From CAYRVX01 sp964642165 (GTDB lineage: Bacteria; Planctomycetota; Phycisphaerae; SM23-33), in NCBI GenBank assembly GCA_964642165.1, contig CAZXOC010000025.1, positions 1 through 41,559 on the forward strand: a stretch of DNA of 41,559 nt. Direction: 5' to 3'. The notes beneath the pieces were generated by a model. It did not search any database. It worked only from the letters and a program-made list of their open reading frames with translations, and was not told the DNA's origin. Positions 1-8,053 of the stretch are shown in pieces; position 1 is the stretch's first letter, and each line of letters starts with the position of its first letter. Both the position numbers and the translations under genes were made by a program.

Positions 1-48
1 CGCGGCCGCCAGGGCGAGCAGGATGCCTGCGTGGCGCGTGCTTCTCAT
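1..48 (-). CDS. N-terminus of an exported protein (partial, runs off the left edge)
   Basis: Only the first 16 codons are in the window. They read M-R-S-T-R-H-A-G-I-L-L-A-L-A-A-A, which is the positively charged start and hydrophobic core of a Sec-type signal peptide. An AGGAG ribosome binding site lies about 11 bases upstream of the ATG, in the short gap after the sulfatase stop. The gene follows the sulfatase at 82-1542 on the same strand with a 33-base gap, so it is probably co-transcribed with it. Its function cannot be told from this fragment. Confidence 0.6.
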   Translation of the reverse strand, partial: MRSTRHAGILLALAAA

Positions 49-81
49 GGCGGGGGCCTTCTCCTGTCGGCGCGGCGGCGG

Positions 82-1542
82 TCAGGGACGTTTCGGCCCC
101 CGGCGCTTCGGCGCGGGGGCATCGGGGTCGTAGTCGGGGTTGCGTTTCGTCGGCACGGGTGCGTGGACGTCCTTGCGCCAGGCCTTCAGCAGGCCGTGCA
201 GCTCCCTGGTCTTCTCCGGGCGCTTCGCGGCGAGGTCGTTCTTCTCGCCGATGTCGTCGGCGAGGTGGTAGAGCTCGACCCGGCCGTCCTCGAAGAACTC
301 GATGAGCTTCCAGTCCCCGGCCTGGACGGCCCCGGCCGGGGTGGTCCGCCACTGGCCCGCGCCGCGAGCCTGGAGGTACGCCGGGAAGTGCCAGAAGATG
401 GCCTTGCGTTCCAGCGGCCGGCCCTTGGTCATCAGGCCGACGAGGCTCTCGCCGTCGAGGACCTGGCCGGTCGGCGGCTGGGCGACGGCGATCTCCAGCA
501 TCGTCGGGTAGAAGTCGATGCCGATGACGGCGGCGTCGCAGCGGGAGCCCGGCTTGACGCGCCCGGGCCAGCGGACGATCATCGGCTCGCGGATGCCGCC
601 CTCGTAGAGCATGCCCTTGGCGCCCCGCAGCGGCGCCATCGACGTGATGCCGCCCACCCCGCCGTTGTCGGAGAAGAACACCACCACCGTCCGGTCGGTG
701 AGCTTCCGCTCGTCGAGCTTCTTCAGGATGCGCCCGATGCCCGCATCGGCGCTGTCGATCATGGCCGCGTAGGCGGGGTTCTTCTGCCCGCCGTCGGGCT
801 TCCTGCCGCGGTACGTCTCGGTGAGCGCCTTCTTGGCCTGGATGGGCGTGTGGACGGCGTAGTGGGGCAGGTAGAGGAAGAAGGGGCGGTCCCGGTTGGC
901 GTCGATGAACTTCAGCGCCTCGTCGGTGAGGCGGTCGGTGAGGTACTCGCCCTTGGGCCCGTCGGGCAGGTCCTTGTTGCGGTACGGGCTGAAGTAGCTC
1001 CTGGGGTGCCCCGCGGTGTTGCCGCCGGCGTTGACGTGGAAGCCCTGGCCGAGCGGCCCGGTCGCCCCGTCGCCCAGGTGCCACTTGCCGAAGTGCCCGC
1101 AGACGTACCCCGCGCGCCGCAGGGCCTCCGGCAGCGTGACGATCTTCGCGTCCAGCGTGGTGGTGTTGGGGATGGGGACGAGCTTGCGGTACCTGCGACT
1201 GCCGCGCTCGCTGCTGCCGACCGTGTAGACGCCGTGCCGCGGCGTGTACTGCCCCGACATGAGACACGCCCGCGTCGGGGCGCAGTTCGGCGCGTTGGCG
1301 TACGCGCGGGTGAAGACCATTCCCTCGGCCGCCAGCCGGTCGACGTGGGGCGTCCGGTAGTACCGGCTGCCCATGAAGCCCGCGTCGCGCCAACCCAGGT
1401 CATCCATCAGGATGAAGACGATGTTGGGCCGGCGAGGCGCCGCGGCGCCGCACAGGCGCCTGGGCAGCGCGAGGGCTGCGGCCCCGACGCCAAGGGCCTT
1501 CAGGAAGCCGCGCCGATCCATCCGATTCCGCGTCCGCTGCAT
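82..1542 (-). CDS. Tat-exported sulfatase (arylsulfatase family)
   Basis: A 486-residue sulfatase that would hydrolyse sulfate esters, probably on polysaccharides, outside the cytoplasm. The N-terminus carries a twin-arginine signal (D-R-R-G-F-L-K, residues 9-15) followed by an alanine-rich core. The alkaline-phosphatase fold is marked by the metal-binding aspartates D47-D48 in the first strand and by the sulfatase signature C87-A-P-T-R91, in which Cys87 should be converted to formylglycine; a later S-D-N-G-G motif supplies further metal ligands. Start at 1542 is supported by GGAGG nine bases upstream. It precedes a second exported protein that leaves the window. The substrate cannot be read from the sequence; planctomycetes carry many such paralogues. 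The family assignment is secure. Confidence 0.95.
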   Translation of the reverse strand: MQRTRNRMDRRGFLKALGVGAAALALPRRLCGAAAPRRPNIVFILMDDLGWRDAGFMGSRYYRTPHVDRLAAEGMVFTRAYANAPNCAPTRACLMSGQYTPRHGVYTVGSSERGSRRYRKLVPIPNTTTLDAKIVTLPEALRRAGYVCGHFGKWHLGDGATGPLGQGFHVNAGGNTAGHPRSYFSPYRNKDLPDGPKGEYLTDRLTDEALKFIDANRDRPFFLYLPHYAVHTPIQAKKALTETYRGRKPDGGQKNPAYAAMIDSADAGIGRILKKLDERKLTDRTVVVFFSDNGGVGGITSMAPLRGAKGMLYEGGIREPMIVRWPGRVKPGSRCDAAVIGIDFYPTMLEIAVAQPPTGQVLDGESLVGLMTKGRPLERKAIFWHFPAYLQARGAGQWRTTPAGAVQAGDWKLIEFFEDGRVELYHLADDIGEKNDLAAKRPEKTRELHGLLKAWRKDVHAPVPTKRNPDYDPDAPAPKRRGPKRP

Positions 1543-1579
1543 GTCTATCGCCCTCCGGCTGGGGATGTCGGACCGCCCT

Positions 1580-1608
1580 CCTATAGCCGATCCGCCCGGA
1601 CGGTGCCA
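1580..1608 (-). promoter_or_regulatory. Candidate sigma70-type promoter for the Tat sulfatase
   Basis: On the minus strand a TGGCAC box (1608-1603) and a TATAGG box (1585-1580) are separated by 17 bases, about 40 bases upstream of the sulfatase ATG. The -10 box is good and the -35 box weak. Confidence 0.35.
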
Positions 1609-1716
1609 CCGTCGAGCCCCCGGCGAGACGATCCGAGGCCGGAACTGTTTGAGAAGGAACGGCTTGCGTATGCCTTGCCCGCCGCCAGAAAAGCGGCGGC
1701 GAAATGGGCCAACCGG

Positions 1717-1744
1717 TCAAGGGTCCCCCGTCCCGGGCCGATAA
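1717..1744 (+). promoter_or_regulatory. Sigma28 (FliA)-like promoter upstream of the EAL-HDOD gene
   Basis: TCAA at 1717-1720 and an exact GCCGATAA at 1737-1744 are separated by 16 bases. The flagellar sigma28 consensus is TAAA, 15 bases, GCCGATAA, so the -10 octamer is perfect and the spacing is off by one. It would give a leader of about 130 bases. Confidence 0.45.
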
Positions 1745-1878
1745 GACTGAAGCGGGACCACTATGGCCTCGACGGGCGCGACTCCCGTACGCCGGCAACG
1801 GGACGGGCGCGCTCGCCGCAGGCCTTGGCGGTTGCTTGTGCGGCCGTTGCGGTCGAAGCACGGGGCAGAGGTGTTGTG

Positions 1879-3093
1879 ATGAACGTTTTCGTGGCGAGAC
1901 AGCCGATCTTCGATCGCGGCAAGAACGTCTACGGCTACGAGCTGCTGTTCCGGTCGGGGTTCGAGAACTACTACAAGGCGCTGGACCCGGATCGGGCGAC
2001 GGTGGACGTCATCTCCAACAGCTTCTTCGTCATCGGCTTCGATCAGCTTACGGACGGGCGACGGGCGTTCATCAACTTCACCCGGAACCTGCTGGTGCAG
2101 GGCGTGGCGGCCCTGCTGCCCAAGGACCAGGTCACGGTCGAGATCCTCGAGGACGTCGAGCCCGACGAGACGGTCCTGGAGGTCTGCCAGGGGCTCAAGC
2201 AGGCCGGCTTCTCCGTGGCCATGGACGACTTCGTCTCGGAGCACGAGGGCAGCCCGCTGATCCAGTATGCCGACATCGTCAAGGTGGACTTCATGCAGAC
2301 GGACCCCGCCGAGCGCCGGGCCATCTGCCAGAAGCTGACCACTCGCGGGGTGGCCGCCCTGGCCGAAAAGGTCGAGACCGCCGAGGAGTTCGACGAGGCG
2401 CTGGACAGCGGCTACTCCTACTTCCAGGGCTACTTCTTCAGCAAGCCGGTGGTCCATTCCGGCAAGCAGATCGCCGCCAACAAGCTCACCTACCTCCAGA
2501 TCCTCGCGAAGGTCAACCAGCCGGGCATCTCCTACGACGAGCTGGAGCAGCTCATCAAGCAGGACGTCTCGGTGACGTACAAGCTGCTGCGGTTCATGAA
2601 CTCCGCGTGGTTCGGCTTCCGCAGCGAGATCAAGTCCATCCGCCACGCGCTGATCCTGCTGGGCCCCAAGGAAATCAAGAAGTGGTTCGCCCTGATCGCG
2701 CTGAGCCAGATGGCCACCGACAAGCCGGAGGAGCTGATGCTCCGCGCCGTGGCGCGCGCCAAGATCGCCGAGGCCATCGCCCCGGCCATCGGCATGGCCG
2801 ACCGCAGCTCCGAGCTGTTCCTGATGGGCATGTTCTCGCTGATCGACGCCCTCATGGACACCACCATGAGCGAGATCCTCGAGAAGCTGCCCCTGGACCA
2901 GGAGATCAAGCGCGCCCTGCTGGGCGAGGACTGCCCCTTCCGTACCGTCTACGAGATGATCGAGGCCTACGAGAAGGCCGACTGGGACCGCTTCGCCGAC
3001 CTCGCGCGGACCCTGGGCGTCGATGAGAACGTCGTGCCCGAGCTGTTCACCGATTCGCTGAAGTGGGCCAACGAGGCCTTCACGATCATGTAG
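1879..3093 (+). CDS. EAL-HDOD domain signalling protein (CdgJ/YuxH type)
   Basis: A 404-residue cytoplasmic protein with an N-terminal EAL domain (about 1-195) and a C-terminal HDOD domain (about 200-390). EAL domains bind or hydrolyse cyclic di-GMP. Most signature positions are present: E21-x-L-x-R25 in place of E-A-L, N67, D116-D117-F, K135-x-D137, E163-K-V-E166 and Q183-G-Y. The altered E-A-L and the A-E-K-V-E form are typical of the EAL-HDOD family, several members of which are inactive as enzymes and act as motility regulators. The open frame extends far upstream, but the family N-terminus (N-V-F-V-A-R-Q-P-I-F-D) and AGAGG at 1867-1871 fix the ATG at 1879. A sigma28-like promoter lies 135 bases upstream. 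Confidence 0.92.
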   Translation: MNVFVARQPIFDRGKNVYGYELLFRSGFENYYKALDPDRATVDVISNSFFVIGFDQLTDGRRAFINFTRNLLVQGVAALLPKDQVTVEILEDVEPDETVLEVCQGLKQAGFSVAMDDFVSEHEGSPLIQYADIVKVDFMQTDPAERRAICQKLTTRGVAALAEKVETAEEFDEALDSGYSYFQGYFFSKPVVHSGKQIAANKLTYLQILAKVNQPGISYDELEQLIKQDVSVTYKLLRFMNSAWFGFRSEIKSIRHALILLGPKEIKKWFALIALSQMATDKPEELMLRAVARAKIAEAIAPAIGMADRSSELFLMGMFSLIDALMDTTMSEILEKLPLDQEIKRALLGEDCPFRTVYEMIEAYEKADWDRFADLARTLGVDENVVPELFTDSLKWANEAFTIM

Positions 3094-3109
3094 CCCGCGG
3101 CCGCACGCG

Positions 3110-3129
3110 GGTCGCGGGCCGCCGCGACC
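3110..3129. terminator. Hairpin between convergent genes
   Basis: GGTCGCGG (3110-3117) and CCGCGACC (3122-3129) form a perfect 8-base-pair stem with a 4-base loop, between the EAL-HDOD stop and the stop of the opposing sulfatase. There is no T tract, so it may act as a transcript end-stabilising or weak bidirectional terminator. Confidence 0.45.
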
Positions 3130-3185
3130 GGCAGGCGAACGCCCCCGGGGGGTCGCTGCTGTCGAACCGGGCGGGGGCCGGGCGT

Positions 3186-4754
3186 CTACAGGCTCAGGGG
3201 GTTCCGCACGCGCGATCCCCAGTCCCGCCCGTCCATGGGAAAGACGTACGTCCGCTCGGCGTAGGCCTGCCACGCGGCGGCCATCTCCTCGACCCGTTCC
3301 CGGTGCGCTGCGGACAGGTCGTTCCGCTCGGTCCGGTCGGCCTCCATGTCGTACAGCTCCCACCTCCCGTCGAGGCCCTTGGCGACGAGCTTCCACTGGC
3401 CCAGCCGGACGGCCCGGTTGCCTTCGTGCTCCCAGAACACCGGTGCCGGGCGTGGGCGGTCCCGGGCGAAGCTCGCGGCGAGGCTCTCGCCCTCCAGCGG
3501 GAAGACGCCTTCCTTGGGATCGGTGGGGTAGTGGGCCCCGGCCAGCTCGATGCAGGTGGGCATGAGGTCGATGAGATGCCCGACGCGGTCGCGGAACTCG
3601 CCGGCGGCGGCGATGCCCGCCGGCCAGTGCGCGATCAGCGGCGTGGCGATGCCTCCTTCGTGCACCCACGACTTGTACTCGCGGAACGGCACGTTGGAGA
3701 CGTTCGCCCACGGGCGCCCGTAGCTCTCGAACGACGCGTCCGTGCCCAGGTGCTCCTGGCGGTCGCTCTTGGCGTGGATCTCCTCGTGGCAGCCGCCGTT
3801 GTCCGAGAGGAACAGCACGAGCGTGTCGTCCGACTGCCGGCCGGCCTCGAGGCTCGCCACGATCCGCCCCACGCCGCGGTCCACGCACGCCACCTGGGCG
3901 GCGTAGATGGCCATCCTCAGGTCGAAGTCGTCCTTCTCGGCGTCGGTCAGGTCGTCCCACGGGCGGATGCCCTCGCCCCGGGGCGACAGGTCCCAGCTCT
4001 CGTCCAGGATGCCCATCTGCCGCATCCGCTCGAACTTCCGCTCTCGCAGGACGTCCCATCCCTCGCGGAACGCCCCGCGGTAGGGCGCGATGTCCTCCGG
4101 GCGGGCGTGGAGCGGCCAGTGCGGGGCCGTGTACGCCACGTAGAGGAAGAAGGGATCGCCCGGCCGGTCGCGGCGGTGGTCCTCGATGAACTGCCGCGCG
4201 TGGTCGCTGATGGCGTCGGTGTAGTAGAAGCCCTCCGGCGGGTCGATCTGCCGGTTGTCCACCGTCAGCGTTCGGGGCGTGAAGTAGCTGCCTCCGCCGC
4301 AGATCGTGCCGAAGAAGCGGTCGAACCCTCGCTGGCGGGGCCAACTGTGTTTCGGACCCGCCGCGCCGTTGTACCGGTCGTGGGTGAGATGCCACTTGCC
4401 GCTCATGTAGGTCCCGTAACCGGCCGGGGAGAGCACCTCGCCGATCGTGCGGCACCGGGCGTTGAGGTCGCCGGTGTACCCGTCGTGCCCCAGGTCGGCG
4501 ACGGTCATCCAGCCCATGCCCGCCTGGTGCGGATAGAGCCCCGTCATCAGCGAGGCCCTGGCCGGACAGCACCGCGCCGTGTTGTAGAACTGCCGGTACC
4601 GCAGCCCGCGGGCGGCCAGGCGATCCAAGTTCGGCGTGCGGATTTCGCCGCCGTAGCAGCCGATGTCCGAGTAGCCCATGTCGTCGACGAGGACCAGGAC
4701 GATGTTCGGCCGGGGGGCCCGTGCCCCGGTTGCGCCGTCGGTGTCCTTGCTCAT
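3186..4754 (-). CDS. Sulfatase without an export signal
   Basis: A 522-residue arylsulfatase-family enzyme. The metal-binding D24-D25 and the signature C62-C63-P64-A65-R66 are present, with Cys62 the predicted formylglycine. An S-D-N-G-G metal motif follows in the middle of the protein. The N-terminus (M-S-K-D-T-D-G-A-T-G) is hydrophilic and there is no signal peptide or Tat motif, unlike the sulfatase at 82-1542. The ATG at 4754 is preceded by AAGGA. The open frame continues upstream but there overlaps the aldo/keto reductase and is not used. It lies 32 bases downstream of the aldo/keto reductase on the same strand, suggesting a two-gene operon acting on an imported sulfated sugar. The absence of export is inferred from the chosen start. 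Confidence 0.93.
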   Translation of the reverse strand: MSKDTDGATGARAPRPNIVLVLVDDMGYSDIGCYGGEIRTPNLDRLAARGLRYRQFYNTARCCPARASLMTGLYPHQAGMGWMTVADLGHDGYTGDLNARCRTIGEVLSPAGYGTYMSGKWHLTHDRYNGAAGPKHSWPRQRGFDRFFGTICGGGSYFTPRTLTVDNRQIDPPEGFYYTDAISDHARQFIEDHRRDRPGDPFFLYVAYTAPHWPLHARPEDIAPYRGAFREGWDVLRERKFERMRQMGILDESWDLSPRGEGIRPWDDLTDAEKDDFDLRMAIYAAQVACVDRGVGRIVASLEAGRQSDDTLVLFLSDNGGCHEEIHAKSDRQEHLGTDASFESYGRPWANVSNVPFREYKSWVHEGGIATPLIAHWPAGIAAAGEFRDRVGHLIDLMPTCIELAGAHYPTDPKEGVFPLEGESLAASFARDRPRPAPVFWEHEGNRAVRLGQWKLVAKGLDGRWELYDMEADRTERNDLSAAHRERVEEMAAAWQAYAERTYVFPMDGRDWGSRVRNPLSL

Positions 4755-4786
4755 GGAGCGCAGTTCCTTGGTGTGTGGCCGGTCTC

Positions 4787-5656
4787 TCAGACGTATCGCG
4801 TGTGGAGCGCCCGCAGGTCGATGCGGGCGCCCGCGTCCCGGGCCAGGGCGACGTTCTCGCGCACCTCTCGAAGCGTCCGCATGCCGACGAGGGCGCAGTC
4901 GACCTCGGGTGTGGACAGGACGAAGTTGATCGCCAAGCGCAGGACGCGCCGGGCGTCGAGGTCGGGGAACTCCGTCGCCAGCAGGCGCGGCAGCGCCAGG
5001 CACGTCGTCGGGCGCATCGTCACCACCCCCAGCCCCAGCGACCGCGCCAGCGGGATGATGCCCGTCGGCCGGCGCTGGTAGTCGCAGCAGCTCTGGTAGA
5101 TGGCGTTGTAGGCGACCTGGAGCACGTCGACCTTGCCCGTGTGGAGGATCCGCTCCAGGGCCCCGCTGGGCCCCTCGGCCGTGATGCCCGTGAACCCGCA
5201 CAGCCCCCGCCCCTGCATGTCGCGCGCCCAGCCCAGCACGCCGGAGCGGAGCACCTCCTCGCCCCGGGCGTCGTCGAAGTATCCGCCGTGGAACTGGAGC
5301 ACGTCCACCCGGTCGGTCCCCAGGCGCTCCAGCGAGGCGCGGAGCTGCTCCGTGTAGCTTTCCGGCGGCGCGTCGCGGTGGAACGTGTACTTCGTCGCCA
5401 GCACGACGCGGCTGCGGTCGCCGGCCAGGGCCTCGCCCAGCAGGCGCTCGCTGCGCCCCTCGCCGTAGCCCGGGGCGGTGTCGAAGTAGGTCACGCCGAG
5501 CGCGACGGCCTCGCGCGCGGCGGCGAGGACGTGCCGGCGGAACGCCTCACTGTCGCGGTCGTCCGGCGTGAGGTATCCCGCCAGCCCGATCGGCGCCCCG
5601 CCGAAGCCGAGGCGCGACACCGTCAGCCCGGTCCGCCCCAGCGTGCGGTATTCCAT
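4787..5656 (-). CDS. Aldo/keto reductase
   Basis: A 289-residue NAD(P)H-dependent oxidoreductase with a TIM-barrel fold. The catalytic tetrad is visible: D59 in F-D-T-A, Y64 in P-G-Y-G, K89 in A-T-K-Y and H123 in Q-F-H-G. The N-terminal L-G-R-T-G-L-x-V-S-R-L-G-F-G-G is typical of the family closest to L-galactose or D-threo-aldose dehydrogenases, which fits a sugar-oxidising role, though the substrate is not proved. The ATG at 5656 has an excellent AAGGAG seven bases upstream. It is the first gene of a probable operon with the cytosolic sulfatase. Confidence 0.93.
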   Translation of the reverse strand: MEYRTLGRTGLTVSRLGFGGAPIGLAGYLTPDDRDSEAFRRHVLAAAREAVALGVTYFDTAPGYGEGRSERLLGEALAGDRSRVVLATKYTFHRDAPPESYTEQLRASLERLGTDRVDVLQFHGGYFDDARGEEVLRSGVLGWARDMQGRGLCGFTGITAEGPSGALERILHTGKVDVLQVAYNAIYQSCCDYQRRPTGIIPLARSLGLGVVTMRPTTCLALPRLLATEFPDLDARRVLRLAINFVLSTPEVDCALVGMRTLREVRENVALARDAGARIDLRALHTRYV

Positions 5657-5680
5657 CGGCGCACTCCTTTCGCGGCGCGT

Positions 5681-5710
5681 AGTGTACCGCGGAGGAAGCG
5701 GGTCCGCGAA
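5681..5710 (-). promoter_or_regulatory. Candidate promoter of the aldo/keto reductase-sulfatase operon
   Basis: On the minus strand TTCGCG (5710-5705), an 18-base spacer and TACACT (5686-5681) lie just upstream of the ribosome binding site. The -10 hexamer is the same as the one proposed for the beta-galactosidase gene. Confidence 0.35.
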
Positions 5711-5760
5711 GGCCTCGTCGGACGGCGCGCGGCTCGGCGCGACCGCCAGGAGGCGCGGGG

Positions 5761-6522
5761 TCAGGACCGCAGGCCGGCGAGCTTGGCGGCGTCGGCGTCG
5801 AGGATGATCTTGAGGCTGCCGTTGGCGGGGCAGATGCCGCCGACGGGCAGCTCGGCGCGGGCCTCGTCGTCGTTGCCGAGCAGGCAGGCGACGATCTCGG
5901 CCTTGTCGCTGCCGGTCACGATCAGCATCACGTTCCGCGCCGCGTTGATCAGCGGGTAGGTGATGGTCATGCGGCTGCGCCCGAGCACCTGCACGAAGCA
6001 CGACACGACGAGCCGGTCGGCCTCGCCGAGGACCTCGGCGCCGGGGAAGAGGCTGGCGATGTGTCCGTCGATGCCCATGCCCAGGAGGATCAGGTCGAAG
6101 CGGGGGGTCCCCTCCTCCCCGGCCGGCACGGTGCGACGAATGGTCTCTTCGTACTCCGACGCGGCGGCCTGAAGGTCGTCCGCGTCCGCCCGCATGGCGT
6201 GGACGCGCATCAGGTCGATCGGCACGTGGTCCAGCAGCGTGCGCTGCGCCATCCGGAAGTTGCTCTCCACGTGGTCGTGGGGCACGTCGCGCTCGTCGCC
6301 GAAGAAGACCTCGACGTTCTGCCAGGGCACGTCGCCGATGACGCCGTCGGCCGCCAGACGCAGGTACAGGCCGCGCGGCGTCGTCCCGCCCGACAGCGCC
6401 ACGTGGCAGAAGCCGTGGCGCTGGACGGCGTCGGCGAGAATCGCCTTGACGAACTTCGAAGCCAGCCCGGCGGCCTGTTCGGCCGAAGGCTCCACGAAGA
6501 TCTCTCGAGACGGCTCAGCCAT
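5761..6522 (-). CDS. pgl: 6-phosphogluconolactonase
   Basis: A 253-residue enzyme of the DevB/Pgl (glucosamine-6-phosphate isomerase-like) family, which hydrolyses 6-phosphogluconolactone in the oxidative pentose phosphate pathway. Family motifs are present in order: L-S-G-G-T-T-P near residue 44, F-F-G-D-E-R-D near 74, the active-site G-M-G-x-D-G-H-I-A near 150, and the C-terminal S-G-x-x-K-A-E. Length is normal. It stands alone on the minus strand downstream of the sugar kinase, with 229 bases between them. On the minus strand a GATAAT box (6567-6562) lies about 40 bases upstream, without a clear -35 box. Glucose-6-phosphate dehydrogenase is not in the window. Confidence 0.93.
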   Translation of the reverse strand: MAEPSREIFVEPSAEQAAGLASKFVKAILADAVQRHGFCHVALSGGTTPRGLYLRLAADGVIGDVPWQNVEVFFGDERDVPHDHVESNFRMAQRTLLDHVPIDLMRVHAMRADADDLQAAASEYEETIRRTVPAGEEGTPRFDLILLGMGIDGHIASLFPGAEVLGEADRLVVSCFVQVLGRSRMTITYPLINAARNVMLIVTGSDKAEIVACLLGNDDEARAELPVGGICPANGSLKIILDADAAKLAGLRS

Positions 6523-6751
6523 GGCAGTCCCTTCGTCCCTGCGGGCGCGCGGCCCGATGGTATTATCGATCCGCCGCCCGGGGCGAATCCACGAAGAGTT
6601 GGTTTTTGGCGCACGGCTCAGTTGCCCAGCGACTGGATCGGCGCGGGGATGCGCCCGGCGCAGCGAAGCTGACGATCATGATGAGCGCCGCTCAGTGCGG
6701 CCAACGGACCATACATCATAGACGGCCGCGGGGTGGCGGACAAAGCCGCCG

Positions 6752-7804
6752 CTATCGCGAGATCCGCGCGCCCGCGCCGCCCATGACCTTCTCCGCCTCG
6801 GCGCGCGTCGCCCAGTTCGTGTCGCCGGGGAACGTGTGGGCCAGGGCCGAATACGCCGCGGCGAACTCGACCGCCGTCGCGGCGTCCTGCCCGTCGAGCA
6901 GGCAGTAGACCAGCCCGGCCGAGAAGCTGTCGCCCCCGCCGACGCGGTCGACGATCTCGAGGTTCTCGTAGATGCGGCTGAGGTGGAAGGCCTCCCCGTC
7001 GAACAACAGGCAGCGCCAGTCGTTCAGCAGCCCGGTCTTGGCGTCGCGGAGGGTCGTGCCGACCATCTCCACGTTCTCGAAGCGCCGGGCGACCTCGCGG
7101 GCGACCTGCTTGTAGCTCTCGGGGTCGAGCTTCGAGTAGCTCTCGTCGGTGCCCTCGGCGGCGATGCCGAGGCACTTCTCGAAGTCCTCCTCGTTGCCGA
7201 TCAGCACCTTCACGTGGGGGACGATCAGCGCGTGGGTCTCCCGGGCCTGCTCGGGCGTCCAGAGCTTGCCGCGGTAGTTCAGGTCGTAGCTGGTGCGGAC
7301 GCCCAGCTCGTTGGCGACCCGGAACGCCGCGACGACCGTCTCGGCCAGCGTCTCCGACAGCGCCGGCGTGATGCCGCTGCAATGCAGCCACCGCGCGCGG
7401 GCGAGCAGCGCCTTCCAGTCCAGCTCGTCGGGCGTCATCAGGCTGACGGCGCTGTGGCCGCGATCGTACGTGACGCTGCTGGCCCGGGGCCCGGCGCCGA
7501 TCTCCAGGTGGTAGAAGCCGTTTCGCACCCGCCCCACGCCGTCGAACGGCACCCATACCACGTGCGAGCAGTCCACGCCGTGGAAGCGCGCCGTGTTGGT
7601 GATCAGCCGACCGCTCCAGACGTCCACCAGGCGGCTGACCCACGCCGTCCGCAGCCCCAGCGAGGCGGCGTTGACCGCCACGTTCCACTCCGCCCCGCCC
7701 ACCGAGACGTCCAACTGCATCGCCGCCTCCAGCCGCATGTGACTCGATGACGACAGCCGCACCATCGCCTCGCCGAACGTGATCAGGTCGTAGTCCTTGG
7801 GCAT
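6752..7804 (-). CDS. PfkB-family sugar kinase, probably 2-keto-3-deoxygluconate kinase
   Basis: A 350-residue ribokinase-family enzyme. The N-terminal I-T-F-G-E-A-M, the substrate-binding G-G-A-x-x-N-V-A (36-43), the D174-L-N-Y-R-x-K-L-W segment and the catalytic G-G-G-D292-S-F are all visible. The D-x-N-Y-R-x-K-L-W block is characteristic of KdgK, which phosphorylates 2-keto-3-deoxygluconate released from uronic acids, so that substrate is favoured; other 2-keto-sugars remain possible. The ATG at 7804 has GAGGA upstream; an overlapping ATG in another frame is rejected because it does not give the family N-terminus. The promoter overlaps a LacI-type operator, implying sugar-controlled expression. 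Confidence 0.88.
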   Translation of the reverse strand: MPKDYDLITFGEAMVRLSSSSHMRLEAAMQLDVSVGGAEWNVAVNAASLGLRTAWVSRLVDVWSGRLITNTARFHGVDCSHVVWVPFDGVGRVRNGFYHLEIGAGPRASSVTYDRGHSAVSLMTPDELDWKALLARARWLHCSGITPALSETLAETVVAAFRVANELGVRTSYDLNYRGKLWTPEQARETHALIVPHVKVLIGNEEDFEKCLGIAAEGTDESYSKLDPESYKQVAREVARRFENVEMVGTTLRDAKTGLLNDWRCLLFDGEAFHLSRIYENLEIVDRVGGGDSFSAGLVYCLLDGQDAATAVEFAAAYSALAHTFPGDTNWATRAEAEKVMGGAGARISR

Positions 7805-7881
7805 GGCATGTTCCTCGGTTCCGGTTTCGGAAGCGCCGCGGCACCCGCCCGTCGGCAACGCGCCGCCGGCGCGGAGCTTCC

Positions 7882-7910
7882 AGTTTCCCCTGCCACGCGG
7901 CACCGTGCAA
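7882..7910 (-). promoter_or_regulatory. Promoter of the KDG-kinase-like gene
   Basis: On the minus strand TTGCAC (7910-7905), a 17-base spacer and GAAACT (7887-7882). The -35 box shares bases with the palindromic operator at 7907-7918. Confidence 0.4.
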
Positions 7911-7918
7911 GCGCTTGC
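7907..7918. promoter_or_regulatory. LacI-family operator
   Basis: GCAAGCGCTTGC is a perfect 12-base palindrome centred on CG, matching the general LacI/GalR-family operator form (TGnAAnCGnTTnCA). It overlaps the -35 box of the kinase promoter and lies 136 bases before the divergent gene at 8054, so a LacI-type repressor could control either or both. No LacI-type regulator gene is in the window. Confidence 0.6.
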
Positions 7919-8053
7919 GGCCGATGCGCACCGGCCGCCCCCGGCCCGGTCCGGCTGCCGCCTTCGTGGAACTTCGGCGCTGTTCGAGGCTTCAAACAGG
8001 TAGGGGGCAGGGCCGGGCACCCGGCCTGGGCTTCCGCTTCGGGAGGACACGCG

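Larger units (their letters stand above)
1543..1878. other. 336-base divergent intergenic region
   Basis: The region separates the sulfatase from the EAL-HDOD gene and holds no convincing ORF. It contains the two promoter candidates listed separately. A small hairpin has arms CGCCGC and GCGGCG around 1680-1702. A nested stem-loop lies in the EAL-HDOD leader, with outer arms 1776-1780/1808-1812 and inner arms CCCGT 1784-1788 / ACGGG 1798-1802. The leader does not match the consensus of known c-di-GMP riboswitches. Confidence 0.5.

Noticed and set aside
31..1878. N-terminal extension of the EAL-HDOD frame
   Set aside because: It is antisense to the sulfatase and has no domain; the family N-terminus begins at 1879.
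1745..1878. c-di-GMP riboswitch in the EAL-HDOD leader
   Set aside because: There is a nested stem-loop, but the conserved GEMM nucleotides are not found.
3063..5081. Long plus-strand frame opposite the second sulfatase
   Set aside because: It is antisense to the sulfatase and aldo/keto reductase, which have complete motifs.
6523..6751. tRNA or small RNA gene between the sugar kinase and pgl
   Set aside because: No cloverleaf or TTCGANNC signature could be found in the 229 bases on either strand.
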